The notes: a model not told the origin generated them from the sequence alone. Numbered from the stretch's first letter, positions 8,605 to 17,851 are shown. The stretch: 43,903 nucleotides of DNA from an uncultured Psychromonas sp. (GCF_947489755.1 NZ_CANLFB010000031.1:1-43903); one strand, 5' to 3'. Numbers and translations are program-made.

Positions 8605-10308
8605 ATGACGTTACCCACTAAAATATATTCGTTTTTTACCTGTTTATTCAGTTTGTTCTTCATATTTTCATCTCCATCTTTTGCTGAAGATGATTATCAG
8701 AGTTATTCATTAAGGTTTTCTACTGAAGTTGATAGTACAGCAGATACTGATAGCAGTAGTTATTCAACGAGTATCTCCACTTATATCGTTGGCGGTGATG
8801 ATGCTCAACGAGAATACCCTTGGATGGTAGCGCTTTATAAATCGGGTGATTTTATTTGTGGTGGCGTGTTAATTAGCTCCGACTGGGTGGCGACAGCTGC
8901 ACATTGTGTTTATGAAAGTGATGATGAAAATGGCGATGCTACTGCTTACGACGCATCTTATTATAGCCTTATTATTGGCGAGTCAACGCATTACTCATCA
9001 ACAAGTTTAGCGGAGTCTGCGGGTGTTACCGTTCATAGTTTGAGTCGTGTAGTGATTCAACCTAATTACGATGAAGATACGGTTGATTATGATGTGGCAT
9101 TACTTGAATTAGATACTTCTTATTACCAACCTGGGCCAGCGCTTACGATAGCATCTCAATTTGATGAGATGGAAGAAGGAGATTTACTGACTACGATTGG
9201 TTACGGTGTTTTGTCGGCAGATGATGATGCATCGCCAGCAGAAAAAATTCCAACTACTTTACAAGAAGCAGATTTGCCTTATGTACCTGAAAATCAATGT
9301 TATTGGAGTGGTTATGGCAAAACGACTGATAATATGTTTTGTGCCGGTTATTCAGACGGTACGAATATTGATAGCTGTTCTGGTGATAGTGGTGGCCCTG
9401 TTTTTAGAACGCTTGATGGGCAATTAAGTTTAGTGGGGTTAGTTAGCTGGGGGGCATCAACTTGTTCAGATTATCCTGGTGTTTATACCAATATTAGTAA
9501 TTTACGTAGTTGGATTTTAGAGAATATTGACGGCCTGCAAGTCGTTGAGGAAGGTGTTGCTAGCTACGATAGTGAGCAAGGTAGTTTTTCTGAAGGTTTG
9601 ATCAGCGTTTATCAATATGGTTCAGACTTAGATAGTTACCTCGCTATTGGTGATTTAACATTTGATGATGAAACTTATAGTGATAGTTTAAGCGTTAGCG
9701 ACCACTGTAGTAATACCTACTTATATTCCACTGCGGATAATGAAGCAAGCTGCAAAATGACATTCGATTTAACAGATGTGATTGATGAAGATACCTTGTT
9801 TACAGCAACTTTACTCGTGAACGACGATAGTGAAATAATAGTAGAAGATGATTCAAGTGATGATGAGATTATCGTTGTAGACGACAGTTCAGACGACAGT
9901 TCAGACGACAGTTCAGACGACAGTTCAGACGACAGTTCAGACGACAGTTCAGACGACAATTCAGATGATAGTTCAGACGACAGTTCAGATGATAGTTCAG
10001 ATGACAGTTCAGATGATAGTTCAGATGACAGTTCAGATGACAGTTCAGACGACAATTCAGATGACAGTTCAGATGACAGTTCAGATGACAGTTCAGGTGA
10101 TAGTTCAGATGACAGCTCAGATGATAGTTCAGACGAAGGTTCAACTGATATTGACGAGTCCGATGATACAGCTGACAGTGATGCAACGGAAGAGGTAACT
10201 ACAACGTCATCGAGTAGTTCTAGTGGTGGTAGCTTAGGTTTTATCTCTTTATTTATATTGGGTCTTATAAGTTGTCTACGCAGAAAAACTTATCGTTTTT
10301 CTATTTAG
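8605..10308 (+). CDS. Secreted trypsin-like serine protease with GlyGly-CTERM (VesB-like)
   Basis: A signal peptide (about 1-27) is followed by a propeptide and a chymotrypsin-fold domain opening at IVGGDDAQREYPW (61-73). The triad is His100 (TAAHC), Asp163 (DYDVALL) and Ser262 (GDSGGP); Asp256 at the base of the S1 pocket predicts cleavage after Lys/Arg. A second domain (about 310-407) precedes a Ser/Asp repeat (about 427-512). The C-terminus has SSSSGGSLGF, a hydrophobic segment and basic residues, the GlyGly-CTERM signal handled by rhombosortase after type II secretion. The layout matches Vibrio cholerae VesB apart from the long repeat. It stands alone with large flanking gaps. Confidence 0.92.
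   Translation: MTLPTKIYSFFTCLFSLFFIFSSPSFAEDDYQSYSLRFSTEVDSTADTDSSSYSTSISTYIVGGDDAQREYPWMVALYKSGDFICGGVLISSDWVATAAHCVYESDDENGDATAYDASYYSLIIGESTHYSSTSLAESAGVTVHSLSRVVIQPNYDEDTVDYDVALLELDTSYYQPGPALTIASQFDEMEEGDLLTTIGYGVLSADDDASPAEKIPTTLQEADLPYVPENQCYWSGYGKTTDNMFCAGYSDGTNIDSCSGDSGGPVFRTLDGQLSLVGLVSWGASTCSDYPGVYTNISNLRSWILENIDGLQVVEEGVASYDSEQGSFSEGLISVYQYGSDLDSYLAIGDLTFDDETYSDSLSVSDHCSNTYLYSTADNEASCKMTFDLTDVIDEDTLFTATLLVNDDSEIIVEDDSSDDEIIVVDDSSDDSSDDSSDDSSDDSSDDSSDDNSDDSSDDSSDDSSDDSSDDSSDDSSDDSSDDNSDDSSDDSSDDSSGDSSDDSSDDSSDEGSTDIDESDDTADSDATEEVTTTSSSSSSGGSLGFISLFILGLISCLRRKTYRFSI
9880..10143 (+). repeat. 12-bp in-frame tandem repeat encoding Asp-Asp-Ser-Ser
   Basis: About 22 units of GAYGACAGTTCA-type sequence encode a (DDSS)n linker between the protease's accessory domain and its sorting tail. 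Units vary mainly at synonymous positions (GAC/GAT, AGT/AGC) with occasional Asn or Gly for Asp. Because the unit is a multiple of three, copy-number change lengthens or shortens the spacer without a frameshift. Long frames on the opposite strand here are by-products of the repeat. Confidence 0.95.
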
Positions 10309-10670
10309 ATCTGTCATTAAATAATAGGCAAATATAAAAAATGACAATACAAACCATATTGTCATTCTTCAAGGATTTTCCTGATTAAATATATTTATTC
10401 TATTAATACCATTAATGGATAATATCCACATTTTATTTTCTTTCCTCAGTACTTTTATCTTTTTTTGTTGCTATTTATAAGTGTTTTTTAGCAAAAAATA
10501 ATGTTGAAACTGTATCTATTTAACTCCTAATGCCATTCGTTTGATTTATTACGACGATCTTTGTTGTTGCTTACTTTTGCTTAATTAAAAACGTAATAAT
10601 TTGGTCATGTTTATGTAAAGAATATTCATTAGCATCCTTGTTATCACATCACTTTTAGGGAAGCATTATT
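10309..10670. other. Intergenic region with a hairpin after the protease gene
   Basis: AATGACAATA and TATTGTCATT (10340-10366) form a perfect 10-bp hairpin shortly after the protease stop, a possible weak terminator since no T-run follows. The remainder is AT-rich, holds the promoter region of the phosphate transporter and shows no convincing Pho box. Confidence 0.5.
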
Positions 10671-11825
10671 ATGGAAAATATCGAAACAATGCATGAAAAA
10701 AGAAGTAAATCTCAAAATACAAATTATGTGCAATGGATAGTAGTTGCGCTATTAGTTTATTTATTAATTTGTGCAGTTGGCATGATTGGTGGTGGCTTTA
10801 AAATGTCAGTGGGAGAGCACGCCAAAGAATTGTTTGCGTTTGCGAGTAATCCTTTTGCCGGGCTTGTTGTCGGTATTGTTGCAACAGCATTAATTCAATC
10901 CTCTTCTACTGTAACGTCAATTATCGTTGGGCTAGTGGCTGGTGGATTACCGGTAGAGTTAGCCGTACCCATGGTGATGGGAGCTAACGTTGGCACTTCA
11001 ATTACTAACACTATTGTATCTCTAGGGCATGTTCGTGCGAAAGAAGAGTTTAAACGTGCATTTTCTGCTGCAACGGTGCATGATTTTTTCAACTTATTAT
11101 CCGTTGTTATTTTCTTGCCGTTAGAAATTACATTTGGTTTCTTAGAAAAAATAGGAGGGTCATTATCTAGTTTATTTTATGGTGCTGGAGATACATCGAT
11201 TAAAGGTCTTAACTTTGTAAAAGCAGCGACTGCCCCAGTGGTAAATACTGTTAAAGATGCTGCCAATACATTAGGTAATGAAGTCGGTGGTGTCGCGCTT
11301 ATTATTTTTGGCATCGTGTTAATTTTTGTTTCTATCACTATGGTTGGTAAGTTATTGAAGAAGTTGATGGTGGGTAAAGCCAAAGATATTATGCATACCG
11401 CTATTGGACGTGGTCCAATGTCTGGTATTGCTTCTGGTACGTTAGTGACGGTGTTAGTGCAATCTTCATCTACAACAACATCTTTAATGATCCCACTAGC
11501 GGGTTCTGGTGCCTTTAAATTAAAAGAAATTTACCCATTCACCTTAGGTGCAAATATCGGTACTTGTGTGACGGCAGTATTAGCCGCGACTGCGGTAACC
11601 GGTAATGCACAGGCTGCATTACAAATCGCTTTTATACATTTGGTTTATAACATTTTAGGTGTCGTAGTGATTTACGGTATTCCTGCATTACGTAACTTAC
11701 CTGTGAAAGCGGCAGAAGCATTAGGTGCGAAAGCAGCGGAAAACAAGTTTGCTGCATTGGCTTACATTTTAGGTGTTTTCTTTATCATACCTGCAGTGTG
11801 TTTGACGGTAAGTAGCATACTTTAA
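10671..11825 (+). CDS. Na+/phosphate cotransporter family protein (NptA-like)
   Basis: This is an inner-membrane Na/Pi cotransporter of the PF02690 family. The diagnostic inverted duplication is present: the first half carries ATALIQSSSTVTSIIVGLVAGG and MGANVGTSITNT, the second TVLVQSSSTTTSLMIPLAGSG and LGANIGTCVTAV. Each QSSS motif lies in the substrate and sodium path. About eight to ten hydrophobic segments fit the family; length is 384 residues. ATG 10671 follows AGGGAA at a good distance. With the nucleotidase and PhoX genes nearby it suggests phosphorus acquisition, though they are not one operon. Confidence 0.92.
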   Translation: MENIETMHEKRSKSQNTNYVQWIVVALLVYLLICAVGMIGGGFKMSVGEHAKELFAFASNPFAGLVVGIVATALIQSSSTVTSIIVGLVAGGLPVELAVPMVMGANVGTSITNTIVSLGHVRAKEEFKRAFSAATVHDFFNLLSVVIFLPLEITFGFLEKIGGSLSSLFYGAGDTSIKGLNFVKAATAPVVNTVKDAANTLGNEVGGVALIIFGIVLIFVSITMVGKLLKKLMVGKAKDIMHTAIGRGPMSGIASGTLVTVLVQSSSTTTSLMIPLAGSGAFKLKEIYPFTLGANIGTCVTAVLAATAVTGNAQAALQIAFIHLVYNILGVVVIYGIPALRNLPVKAAEALGAKAAENKFAALAYILGVFFIIPAVCLTVSSIL

Positions 11826-11887
11826 ACGCACCATCCCATTATAAAAATAGAATAATCAAAGAGATAACTAAGCACTAAGGAAATCTT

Positions 11888-12112
11888 ATGAGTAATTTAC
11901 AAGTACTAACAACTGAAAGATTAAATAAACTAATCGATGAAACACAGCAAACATTAATAGAATTAAAAGATGAAGTTGTTCGCAGAGAGCATCTAAAGCA
12001 AGAGCATGAAATCAGTGATTTAGACCATCATATGATGAGTGCAGAGCTTAATTTAACAAGTATTAAAAACTTTATTGCTTACCTTCGCGAACAGTCTAAA
12101 AAGAAGTCATAG
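11888..12112 (+). CDS. Small coiled-coil hypothetical protein
   Basis: The 74-residue, charged and helix-rich product (TERLNKLIDETQQTLIELKDEVVRREHLKQEHEISDL) probably forms a coiled coil over most of its length. It has no signal peptide or membrane segment. ATG 11888 follows AAGGAAA, a good ribosome site. It starts 62 bases after the phosphate cotransporter and is followed by a terminator, so the two may be cotranscribed. I do not recognise the family. Confidence 0.7.
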   Translation: MSNLQVLTTERLNKLIDETQQTLIELKDEVVRREHLKQEHEISDLDHHMMSAELNLTSIKNFIAYLREQSKKKS

Positions 12113-12139
12113 TGAATAATGTCTGCGGTTAGTTTAAAA

Positions 12140-12168
12140 GAAGCGAACGTAATACGTTCGCTTCTTTG
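12140..12168. terminator. Bidirectional terminator between convergent genes
   Basis: GAAGCGAACGT and ACGTTCGCTTC form a perfect 11-bp stem. T-rich sequence follows on the plus side and AAAAG precedes it, so it can end both the coiled-coil gene and the CpdB-like gene. Confidence 0.88.
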
Positions 12169-12196
12169 ATCTTATTGGTGCTTTTATTTTTTAGTT

Positions 12197-14242
12197 TTAT
12201 TTTACAGTTAAATCAATGTTATAAACTGCAAAGCCTAACGCATCTTTTTCATTACGTTTAGTTAATGTACGTTGTGCATTTTCGGTAATAAAGCGGCTTG
12301 CCATTTCACTATCTTGCGTTTCAAAGCGTATATCCAATACCGTCGACGTATTAATATCTAAGAAACCCCAGTTATTATCAGCAGAGGGATCAACCGCACC
12401 TTTAGCTTTGGTTTGAGCTGTAATATAAGCAGCTAAGACATCACGGTTAGTATCTGGTTGCTCCATCACAACATACTCAGAACCTGTTCCTGCGAACTTG
12501 CCCCCAAATGCTCTGTAGTTATTAGTAGCAACAATAAAGTCTTGTTTCATTAACGCATCACCAGTAAGAGTGATATTTTTACCATCAGTATAAGTTAATT
12601 TAACAATGCGCTGTGCATCTGGGTTAACCGCCACGCAGTCGCTATTAAACTTACTTGGTTGTGTTACATCCACCTTATAACTAACACCATCAATCACATC
12701 AAAATTATAAGTGCGATGATCTTGCCAATTAATTAAATATTGTGGTTCAGAAGCGTTTTTATCAATTTGGTTAAACTGATTGGCGCTACATTCTAACCAA
12801 TCTTTTAACTGTGCTCCTGTAACTTTTAATGCAACAACCGTGTTGGGGTAAAGATATAAATCAGCCGCATTCTTATACGTTAAATCACCTTTGGCTACTT
12901 GCACATAAGCGTCTACGTCAGATGCCGTACTATGACGTCCACCTGCTTTAAAAGGCGCAGCTGCAGACAATATAGGTAATCCTTTTAAGGTGGGATTATC
13001 AGACGCGGCGACTTGATATTTGATATATTGCAATTGCGCATTCGATACAATCTGTACGGTAGGATCGTCCTGTACTAAGGTTAAAAAGCTATACATATCA
13101 TGGTTTGCTTTGCCGATCGGTGCGTTTACAAAATCCAATGTGCCTTTGTGGTCTTCAGCCACTGCTTTATGAATACGTTCATCTGTAGCAACTAAAGCTA
13201 CTTTGCTGCCTTCTGTATCGCGTTCGAATATTTGACGAGATTCAGATTTAGCGCTTTTAACGGTCCACTTTTGCTCGTTATATTCTAATTCAAAATCAAT
13301 CACGCCTAAGTTATCACCCCATCGACCAGGCATAACGGCAGGAACACCATTGATTAATCCTTTTTCGATATCAACATTAGGGATACTGGCAAATTGGGCG
13401 CTTGGGAACACTGAATGACTATGGCCAAACATAATGGCATCAATCCCTTCGACAGTGGTTAATGCATAAGTCGCGTTCTCTGCATGCACATCATTTGGGT
13501 TTTCACTTGAGCCTATCCCCGAATGAGGGATAGCAATAATAATATCAGCACCTGCTTGTTTCATTTCAGGTATAAATTTCTTAGCCGTTTCGACAATTCC
13601 TTTAACAGTTACTTTTCCCGTTAGGTTTTGTTTATCCCATTGTAAAATTTGTGGAGGAACAAAGCCGATATAACCAATGTTAATCACTCGTTCTACACCT
13701 TCACTATCAATAATATTGGTTTTTTTAATCAAGTAAGGAGTAAAGAGATTATCGCCTTGCTTCTTATCTTCCCAACAGTCTGATTGGCAATATACATTGG
13801 CATTAATATAGGGAAAGTTAGCACTACTAATCGCTTTTTTCAGGAAATCTAAACCATAATTAAATTCATGATTTCCTATATTACCCACTTCATAATTAAG
13901 CAAGTTCATTGCCTTGTAACTAGGGTGAATCGAAAACTCACGACCTTCCTTAAATGCATTGGCAATATAATCGCCCATCGGACTACCTTGCAACAGATCT
14001 CCGTTATCAACCAATAATGTATTACCGACTTCAGTGCGCGCGATATTAATAAGGCTAGCCGTGCGAGCAAGGCCGATAGTGATATCTTCTTTCGTTTGGT
14101 AATAATCATAATCTATTACGTTGGCATGAATATCAGATGTTTCCAATACGCGTAATGTTGCGGAGTAACTATCATTGGCTGTATCACAACCGACTATGCT
14201 GAATGTAGAGGATATTAATGCGGCAAGAAGCAATTTATTCAC
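12197..14242 (-). CDS. cpdB: 2',3'-cyclic-nucleotide 2'-phosphodiesterase/3'-nucleotidase (CpdB-like)
   Basis: This exported enzyme hydrolyses 2',3'-cyclic nucleotides and 3'-nucleotides, releasing phosphate and nucleosides. The metallophosphatase domain shows LETSDIHANV (metal residues Asp37, His39), LLVDNGDLLQGSPMGDY (about 77-92), GNIGNHEFNYG (Asn124, His125) and IMFGHSHSVFP. The C-terminal substrate-binding domain includes YLYPNTVVALKVTGAQLKDWLE and the later NNYRAFGGKF. At 681 residues it is slightly longer than E. coli CpdB (647). The N-terminus MNKLLLAALISSTFSIVGCD has a lipobox-like VGC, so this copy may be lipid-anchored. It converges on the preceding gene pair. Confidence 0.93.
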   Translation of the reverse strand: MNKLLLAALISSTFSIVGCDTANDSYSATLRVLETSDIHANVIDYDYYQTKEDITIGLARTASLINIARTEVGNTLLVDNGDLLQGSPMGDYIANAFKEGREFSIHPSYKAMNLLNYEVGNIGNHEFNYGLDFLKKAISSANFPYINANVYCQSDCWEDKKQGDNLFTPYLIKKTNIIDSEGVERVINIGYIGFVPPQILQWDKQNLTGKVTVKGIVETAKKFIPEMKQAGADIIIAIPHSGIGSSENPNDVHAENATYALTTVEGIDAIMFGHSHSVFPSAQFASIPNVDIEKGLINGVPAVMPGRWGDNLGVIDFELEYNEQKWTVKSAKSESRQIFERDTEGSKVALVATDERIHKAVAEDHKGTLDFVNAPIGKANHDMYSFLTLVQDDPTVQIVSNAQLQYIKYQVAASDNPTLKGLPILSAAAPFKAGGRHSTASDVDAYVQVAKGDLTYKNAADLYLYPNTVVALKVTGAQLKDWLECSANQFNQIDKNASEPQYLINWQDHRTYNFDVIDGVSYKVDVTQPSKFNSDCVAVNPDAQRIVKLTYTDGKNITLTGDALMKQDFIVATNNYRAFGGKFAGTGSEYVVMEQPDTNRDVLAAYITAQTKAKGAVDPSADNNWGFLDINTSTVLDIRFETQDSEMASRFITENAQRTLTKRNEKDALGFAVYNIDLTVK

Positions 14243-14738
14243 AGAATGTTCCTTTTCTATTGATTTTAAAGAGAATATTTAATGGTCTTTAAGGAGGCGT
14301 TAAAAAATAATTACTTTACGCTATATCACTAATTTATCAAATTGAAATAAAACGTTATTTTTTAACAATATATTCAATAAAAATAGTACTTAAGAACCGT
14401 TAACAATCTAGGGGGTAAAAGGTGATGCATGATTAATGTGCTTGCGATGGGATCTTTAAGGAAGCTGCTTCAAGTGAAAATACATCACGTAACAGTTGCT
14501 CTGTAAATACTTTGTCTGGCTCACTATCAGCGACCCCCTACCTTCTTTCATTACCCGTAAATAATCACTATATTGGTAAGCTTGGCTATGGGGGGCTTAA
14601 TTATCGAATCGATTATTGATTTAGATCATCCAACCCTTAAAAATCGCTAAATTCATCAATAAATGTGCTCTGTGTACAAAGTTAAAGTTATCTTTAGGAC
14701 TAATATAATGAAGGGCAAGTTAACTGAGGAGAATACTG
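14243..14738. other. Intergenic region with a gene scar
   Basis: The space between the nucleotidase and the universal stress gene holds no intact gene. The stretch at 14433-14537 looks like the end of an ABC-transporter ATPase gene and is listed separately. The remainder presumably includes both divergent promoters. Confidence 0.5.
14433..14537 (-). pseudogene. Remnant: C-terminal end of an iron-siderophore/B12-type ABC ATPase
   Basis: The minus strand reads SEPDKVFTEQLLRDVFSLEA and ends 12 codons later at a TAA. This resembles the C-terminal GSPEEVLTEELLREVFGLEA stretch of FecE/FhuC/HmuV-type ATPases. An in-frame stop immediately precedes it, and no Walker or signature motifs are found upstream, so only about 34 codons survive. 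The short length keeps confidence moderate. Confidence 0.5.
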
Positions 14739-15170
14739 ATGAGTTATGGTCATATTTTAGTTGCTGTTGATTTTGAAGAAGATAACCAACAGGTTATTGA
14801 TAGGGCTGTTAAATTAGCCAAACCTTTAAATGCAGACCTGTCGCTAGTGCATGTGAATGAAGTGATTAATGAAATGGGATTCACCGGATTGATGGACTTG
14901 GATGTCGCTAATCTCTCATCTCATTCTAGTATCGATGAATTAAGCGCAAGGCTAAATGATTTAGCAAAGAGCATCGATTATAAAGTGAAACATAAATACG
15001 TCGTTAATGGTGATATAAAACATAGTTTAGAAGGGCCTGTACAAGAGGCGGGCATCGATTTAATCATATGTGGGCATCATCATCACTTTTGGAGTCGTTT
15101 AAGTCCAACAGTGGGTGGACTTGTTAATACGTCACCTGTTGATCTATTGATTGTCGCATTGATTGAGTGA
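14739..15170 (+). CDS. uspA: Universal stress protein UspA
   Basis: The 143-residue cytoplasmic product opens SYGHILVAVDFEEDNQQVIDRAVKLAKPLNADLSLVHV and ends with DLIICGHHHHFWSRLSPTVGGLVNTSPVDLLIV. This closely follows E. coli UspA, including CGHHxxFWS and NTxxVDxLIV. UspA is induced by growth arrest and starvation, including phosphate limitation, and acts as a dimer with no agreed enzymatic role. ATG 14739 follows GAGGAG. It converges on phoX with a shared terminator. Confidence 0.93.
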   Translation: MSYGHILVAVDFEEDNQQVIDRAVKLAKPLNADLSLVHVNEVINEMGFTGLMDLDVANLSSHSSIDELSARLNDLAKSIDYKVKHKYVVNGDIKHSLEGPVQEAGIDLIICGHHHHFWSRLSPTVGGLVNTSPVDLLIVALIE

Positions 15171-15226
15171 TCTAAACATTGCGTTAATTGATTGTTCTAA
15201 AGTCATGGATATAGCGTGAACAGATT

Positions 15227-15260
15227 AAAGGCATTAATAGGGAGCTATTAATGCCTTTTT
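15227..15260. terminator. Bidirectional terminator between uspA and phoX
   Basis: AAAGGCATTAATAG and CTATTAATGCCTTTTT form a long perfect stem around the loop GGAG. A T-run follows on the plus strand and an A-run precedes it, so it suits both convergent genes. Confidence 0.9.
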
Positions 15261-15293
15261 GTTAGCTCTTTTTTATAAGCTTTTTAGCTCGCT

Positions 15294-17156
15294 TTAACTG
15301 CCCACTATACCGCCGTCATCTTTTGTGATGGCTACAATCGTTGAACGAGGCTTATTATCGCCACCAGCAGGAAAGTGACCGCTAGGGTGTTGAATGCCCA
15401 CAAACATGGTTTTTTGATCTTCTGAGAAAGTTAACCCTGTTACTTCAGAACCTATTGGCCCCGTTAAGAAACGACGTACTTCACCAGTTTCAGGGTCACC
15501 ACATAACATTTGGTTGTTACCTTGGCCTGCGAAATCACCTTCGTTTGAATAGTTACCATCAGTTTGAATCCATAAACGACCTGCTTTATCAAAGCCAATA
15601 CCGTCAGGGCTGTTAAACATATTATCTGCATTGATGTTGGCGCTACCTGCGTATAAATCACCTTTGTGAACCGTTGGGTTACCAGCAATTAAGTATAAAT
15701 CCCATTTGAAGGTATTGTCTGCATGGTTACCATTAGTTGGTATCCAACGTATTATTTGCCCATAGTGATTTTCAGCACGCGGGTTTGGTCCATCTACGTC
15801 TTGACCTTCTTTAACACCACGGTTTTTATTGTTAGTTAAGGTACAGAAAACATGTTTATTATCTGGATGAACAGCAACCCATTCTGGTCTATCCATGGTG
15901 GTTGCGGATACTTGTGTTGCTGCTTTACGTGCAAAAATCATTACTTCAGCTTGGCTATTAAATCCATTTTCTTTGGTTAAGCCATTTTTACCGTAAGTTA
16001 ACTCAATCCACTCACCATCACCCTCTAGCTTGTCGGCGTGCATGCTAAACTTAGCAACGTATAGCGTACCTTCTTCTAGTAGCTGACGATTAGCCTTGTC
16101 ATTACCTGCTTGGTATTTATGTTTAGAAACAAACTTATAGATGTGCTCTCCACGTTCATCATCGCCTAAATAAACGATAGCGTGACCATCATCATTGATA
16201 ACAAAAGCTGCATTTTCATGTTTGAAACGACCTAATGCCGTACGTTTTAATGGCGTTGATGTTGGATCTTTAGGATCAATCTCAACGATCCAACCAAAAC
16301 GGTTTGGTTCATTTGGATTTTTAGCGAGATCAAAGCGTTCATCAAAATTATGCCATTGGTATTTGCTTTGAGTTGCTTCGATACCGTAACGCTCATAGTT
16401 GTCGTCAAGTGCAACGTTTTCTTCTGCGCCAAAGAAACCGTTAAAGTTTTCTTCACATGTTAAATAAGTACCCCATGGCGTGTGGCCATTTGAACAGTTA
16501 TTAATCGTCCCTAGTACTTTCTTACCCGTTGGATCTGCTTTAGTTTTTAATAAGTCATGACCTGCGGCTGGCCCTGTTACATGCATTTCTGTATTCGCTG
16601 TAATACGACGGTTCATTTTACCTTTAGGATCCATTGTCCATTTGCCGTCTTTTCTGACTAGTTCTACAACCGTTACACCTAATGCTGCTTGTGCTTTTTT
16701 AACATCATCAGCGGTCATTGCTTTACCTTGATGATCAAATAGGTATTCGTAGTTAGTGTATTCGTTATTCACAGCAAGAATGGCATGGTCTTTCGATAGA
16801 GGAAATACGCTCATCCCATCGGTGTTGTCACCAAATTGCATCGTTTGTGCTGTTGAATCTTGTTTACCATTAGCGTTGAATGCAGGTGCGTTAGCAAAGA
16901 TTGGATCGCCCCATGACATTAAGTTACTCGTGCTGTAACCCTTTGGAACGATGACGGTGTCACTAGTAGACGCTGGCACTTGCATGAAGTTTAATAACTT
17001 ACTGTCCATACCTGCAGCGATTGCTTTAGCGACAGGATTTAATGCTAAAAATGCACCTGCACCAACGGCTGCGGTTCCCATTAGGAAGCTACGGCGTGAT
17101 AAGCGTGCATCAATCATATTACTAAAATCAGTTTCTTTATCTAATAAATTCGTCAT
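15294..17156 (-). CDS. phoX: PhoX-family alkaline phosphatase, Tat-exported (DUF839)
   Basis: The product begins with a Tat signal: LSRRSFLMGTAAVGAGAFLAL (residues 19-39), SRRSFL matching the twin-arginine motif. The body matches the PhoX/DUF839 family: NNEYTNYEY, NCSNGHTPWGTYLTCEENFNGFF, then WIVEIDPKDPTSTPLKRTALGRFKHENAA, VYLGDDERGEHIYKFV, MDRPEWVAVHPD and the later SPDGIGFDKAGRLWIQTDG. Family members are periplasmic phosphomonoesterases using calcium and iron, and this mode of export fits a cofactor loaded before transport. Length is 620 residues. Acidic segments such as CEEN fit metal ligands. No clear Pho box is seen upstream. Confidence 0.9.
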   Translation of the reverse strand: MTNLLDKETDFSNMIDARLSRRSFLMGTAAVGAGAFLALNPVAKAIAAGMDSKLLNFMQVPASTSDTVIVPKGYSTSNLMSWGDPIFANAPAFNANGKQDSTAQTMQFGDNTDGMSVFPLSKDHAILAVNNEYTNYEYLFDHQGKAMTADDVKKAQAALGVTVVELVRKDGKWTMDPKGKMNRRITANTEMHVTGPAAGHDLLKTKADPTGKKVLGTINNCSNGHTPWGTYLTCEENFNGFFGAEENVALDDNYERYGIEATQSKYQWHNFDERFDLAKNPNEPNRFGWIVEIDPKDPTSTPLKRTALGRFKHENAAFVINDDGHAIVYLGDDERGEHIYKFVSKHKYQAGNDKANRQLLEEGTLYVAKFSMHADKLEGDGEWIELTYGKNGLTKENGFNSQAEVMIFARKAATQVSATTMDRPEWVAVHPDNKHVFCTLTNNKNRGVKEGQDVDGPNPRAENHYGQIIRWIPTNGNHADNTFKWDLYLIAGNPTVHKGDLYAGSANINADNMFNSPDGIGFDKAGRLWIQTDGNYSNEGDFAGQGNNQMLCGDPETGEVRRFLTGPIGSEVTGLTFSEDQKTMFVGIQHPSGHFPAGGDNKPRSTIVAITKDDGGIVGS

Positions 17157-17481
17157 CGTATAGCCTTATTTATTTTGGGGAGTCAGTAAAACGTGCTTTA
17201 GACTAAAGTAGAGATATGACAATTTTATTACGTTTCATTATTTTGAACTGATTAAACGTCGCTGGTGGCTTTACTTATACTTTCATTCTCTTTTTAAAGT
17301 GAGCTGATATCAATTAACCAATACCAAGTAACCGATACTAAGTAACTAAACGAGACCAATTAAGTAATTCAGTAACTAATCCAATAAACAATCAAGTAAG
17401 CAATCAATATAATTTAAACAAGTAAACTCTAATCTTGTTAGCAACGTATTGGCTTTTTAGTGAAAAGTTAAATTAAATTGG
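17157..17481. other. Intergenic region with degenerate short repeats
   Basis: This holds the phoX upstream region (minus) and the DUF2805 gene's leader (plus). Between about 17310 and 17430 variants of CCAATACCAAGTAACC, AGTAACTAA and CAATCAAGTAAG recur, resembling a decayed short tandem repeat. No gene is seen. Confidence 0.5.
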
Positions 17482-17742
17482 ATGTTAACAATGATATTGA
17501 GTGAGAGCGAAGAATCTAGAGTGATTGAAATGGCGTGGGAAGATAGAACCCCTTTTGAAGCGATTGAAGACCAATTTGGTCTGGATGAAAAAGCGTTGAT
17601 TAGCTTCATGCGTACTAAGTTGAAATCGGGAAGCTTCAAGTTATGGCGAAGTCGAGTGACGGGCAGAAAAACCAAACACTTAAAATTAAGATCACCCGAG
17701 ATAGACAGAGCTTATTGCGCGACTCAATACAAACACAGGTAG
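17482..17742 (+). CDS. TIGR03643/DUF2805 family small protein
   Basis: The 86-residue product has the family core VIEMAWEDRTPFEAIEDQFGLDEKALISFMRTKLKSGSFKLWRSRVTGRKTKH. The middle part looks helix-turn-helix-like, and the basic C-terminus suggests nucleic-acid binding, but the family's function is not known to me. A second in-frame ATG at 17491 is possible. It stands alone between phoX and a convergent patatin gene. Confidence 0.85.
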   Translation: MLTMILSESEESRVIEMAWEDRTPFEAIEDQFGLDEKALISFMRTKLKSGSFKLWRSRVTGRKTKHLKLRSPEIDRAYCATQYKHR

Positions 17743-17758
17743 TGATCGAGTCATCGCT

Positions 17759-17851
17759 TAGCTGCCCGTGTCTTATAAGTGTATTTTGTAAGTGTGCTTT
17801 ATAAGTGAGCCTTAGTAAGTGTACTTTGTAAATGTGCTTTGTAAGCCATTT
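17759..17851. repeat. Degenerate tandem repeat, GTAAGTGTGCTTT-like
   Basis: Five to six imperfect copies of a 14-15-base phrase (GTGTCTTATAA, GTGTATTTTGTAA, GTGTGCTTTATAA, GTGTACTTTGTAA, GTGCTTTGTAA) fill the gap between two convergent genes. It resembles slippage-generated sequence; no coding capacity or clear terminator is seen. Confidence 0.7.

Noticed and set aside
9717..10198. Reading frames on the opposite strand and other frame of the protease repeat
   Set aside because: They consist mainly of the 12-bp repeat read in other frames (SSEL or NCHL patterns) and overlap a well-supported protease gene.
17157..17260. Pho box upstream of phoX
   Set aside because: On the minus strand there is one TTGTCATAT-like stretch, but a second half-site at the correct 11-base period is not clear.
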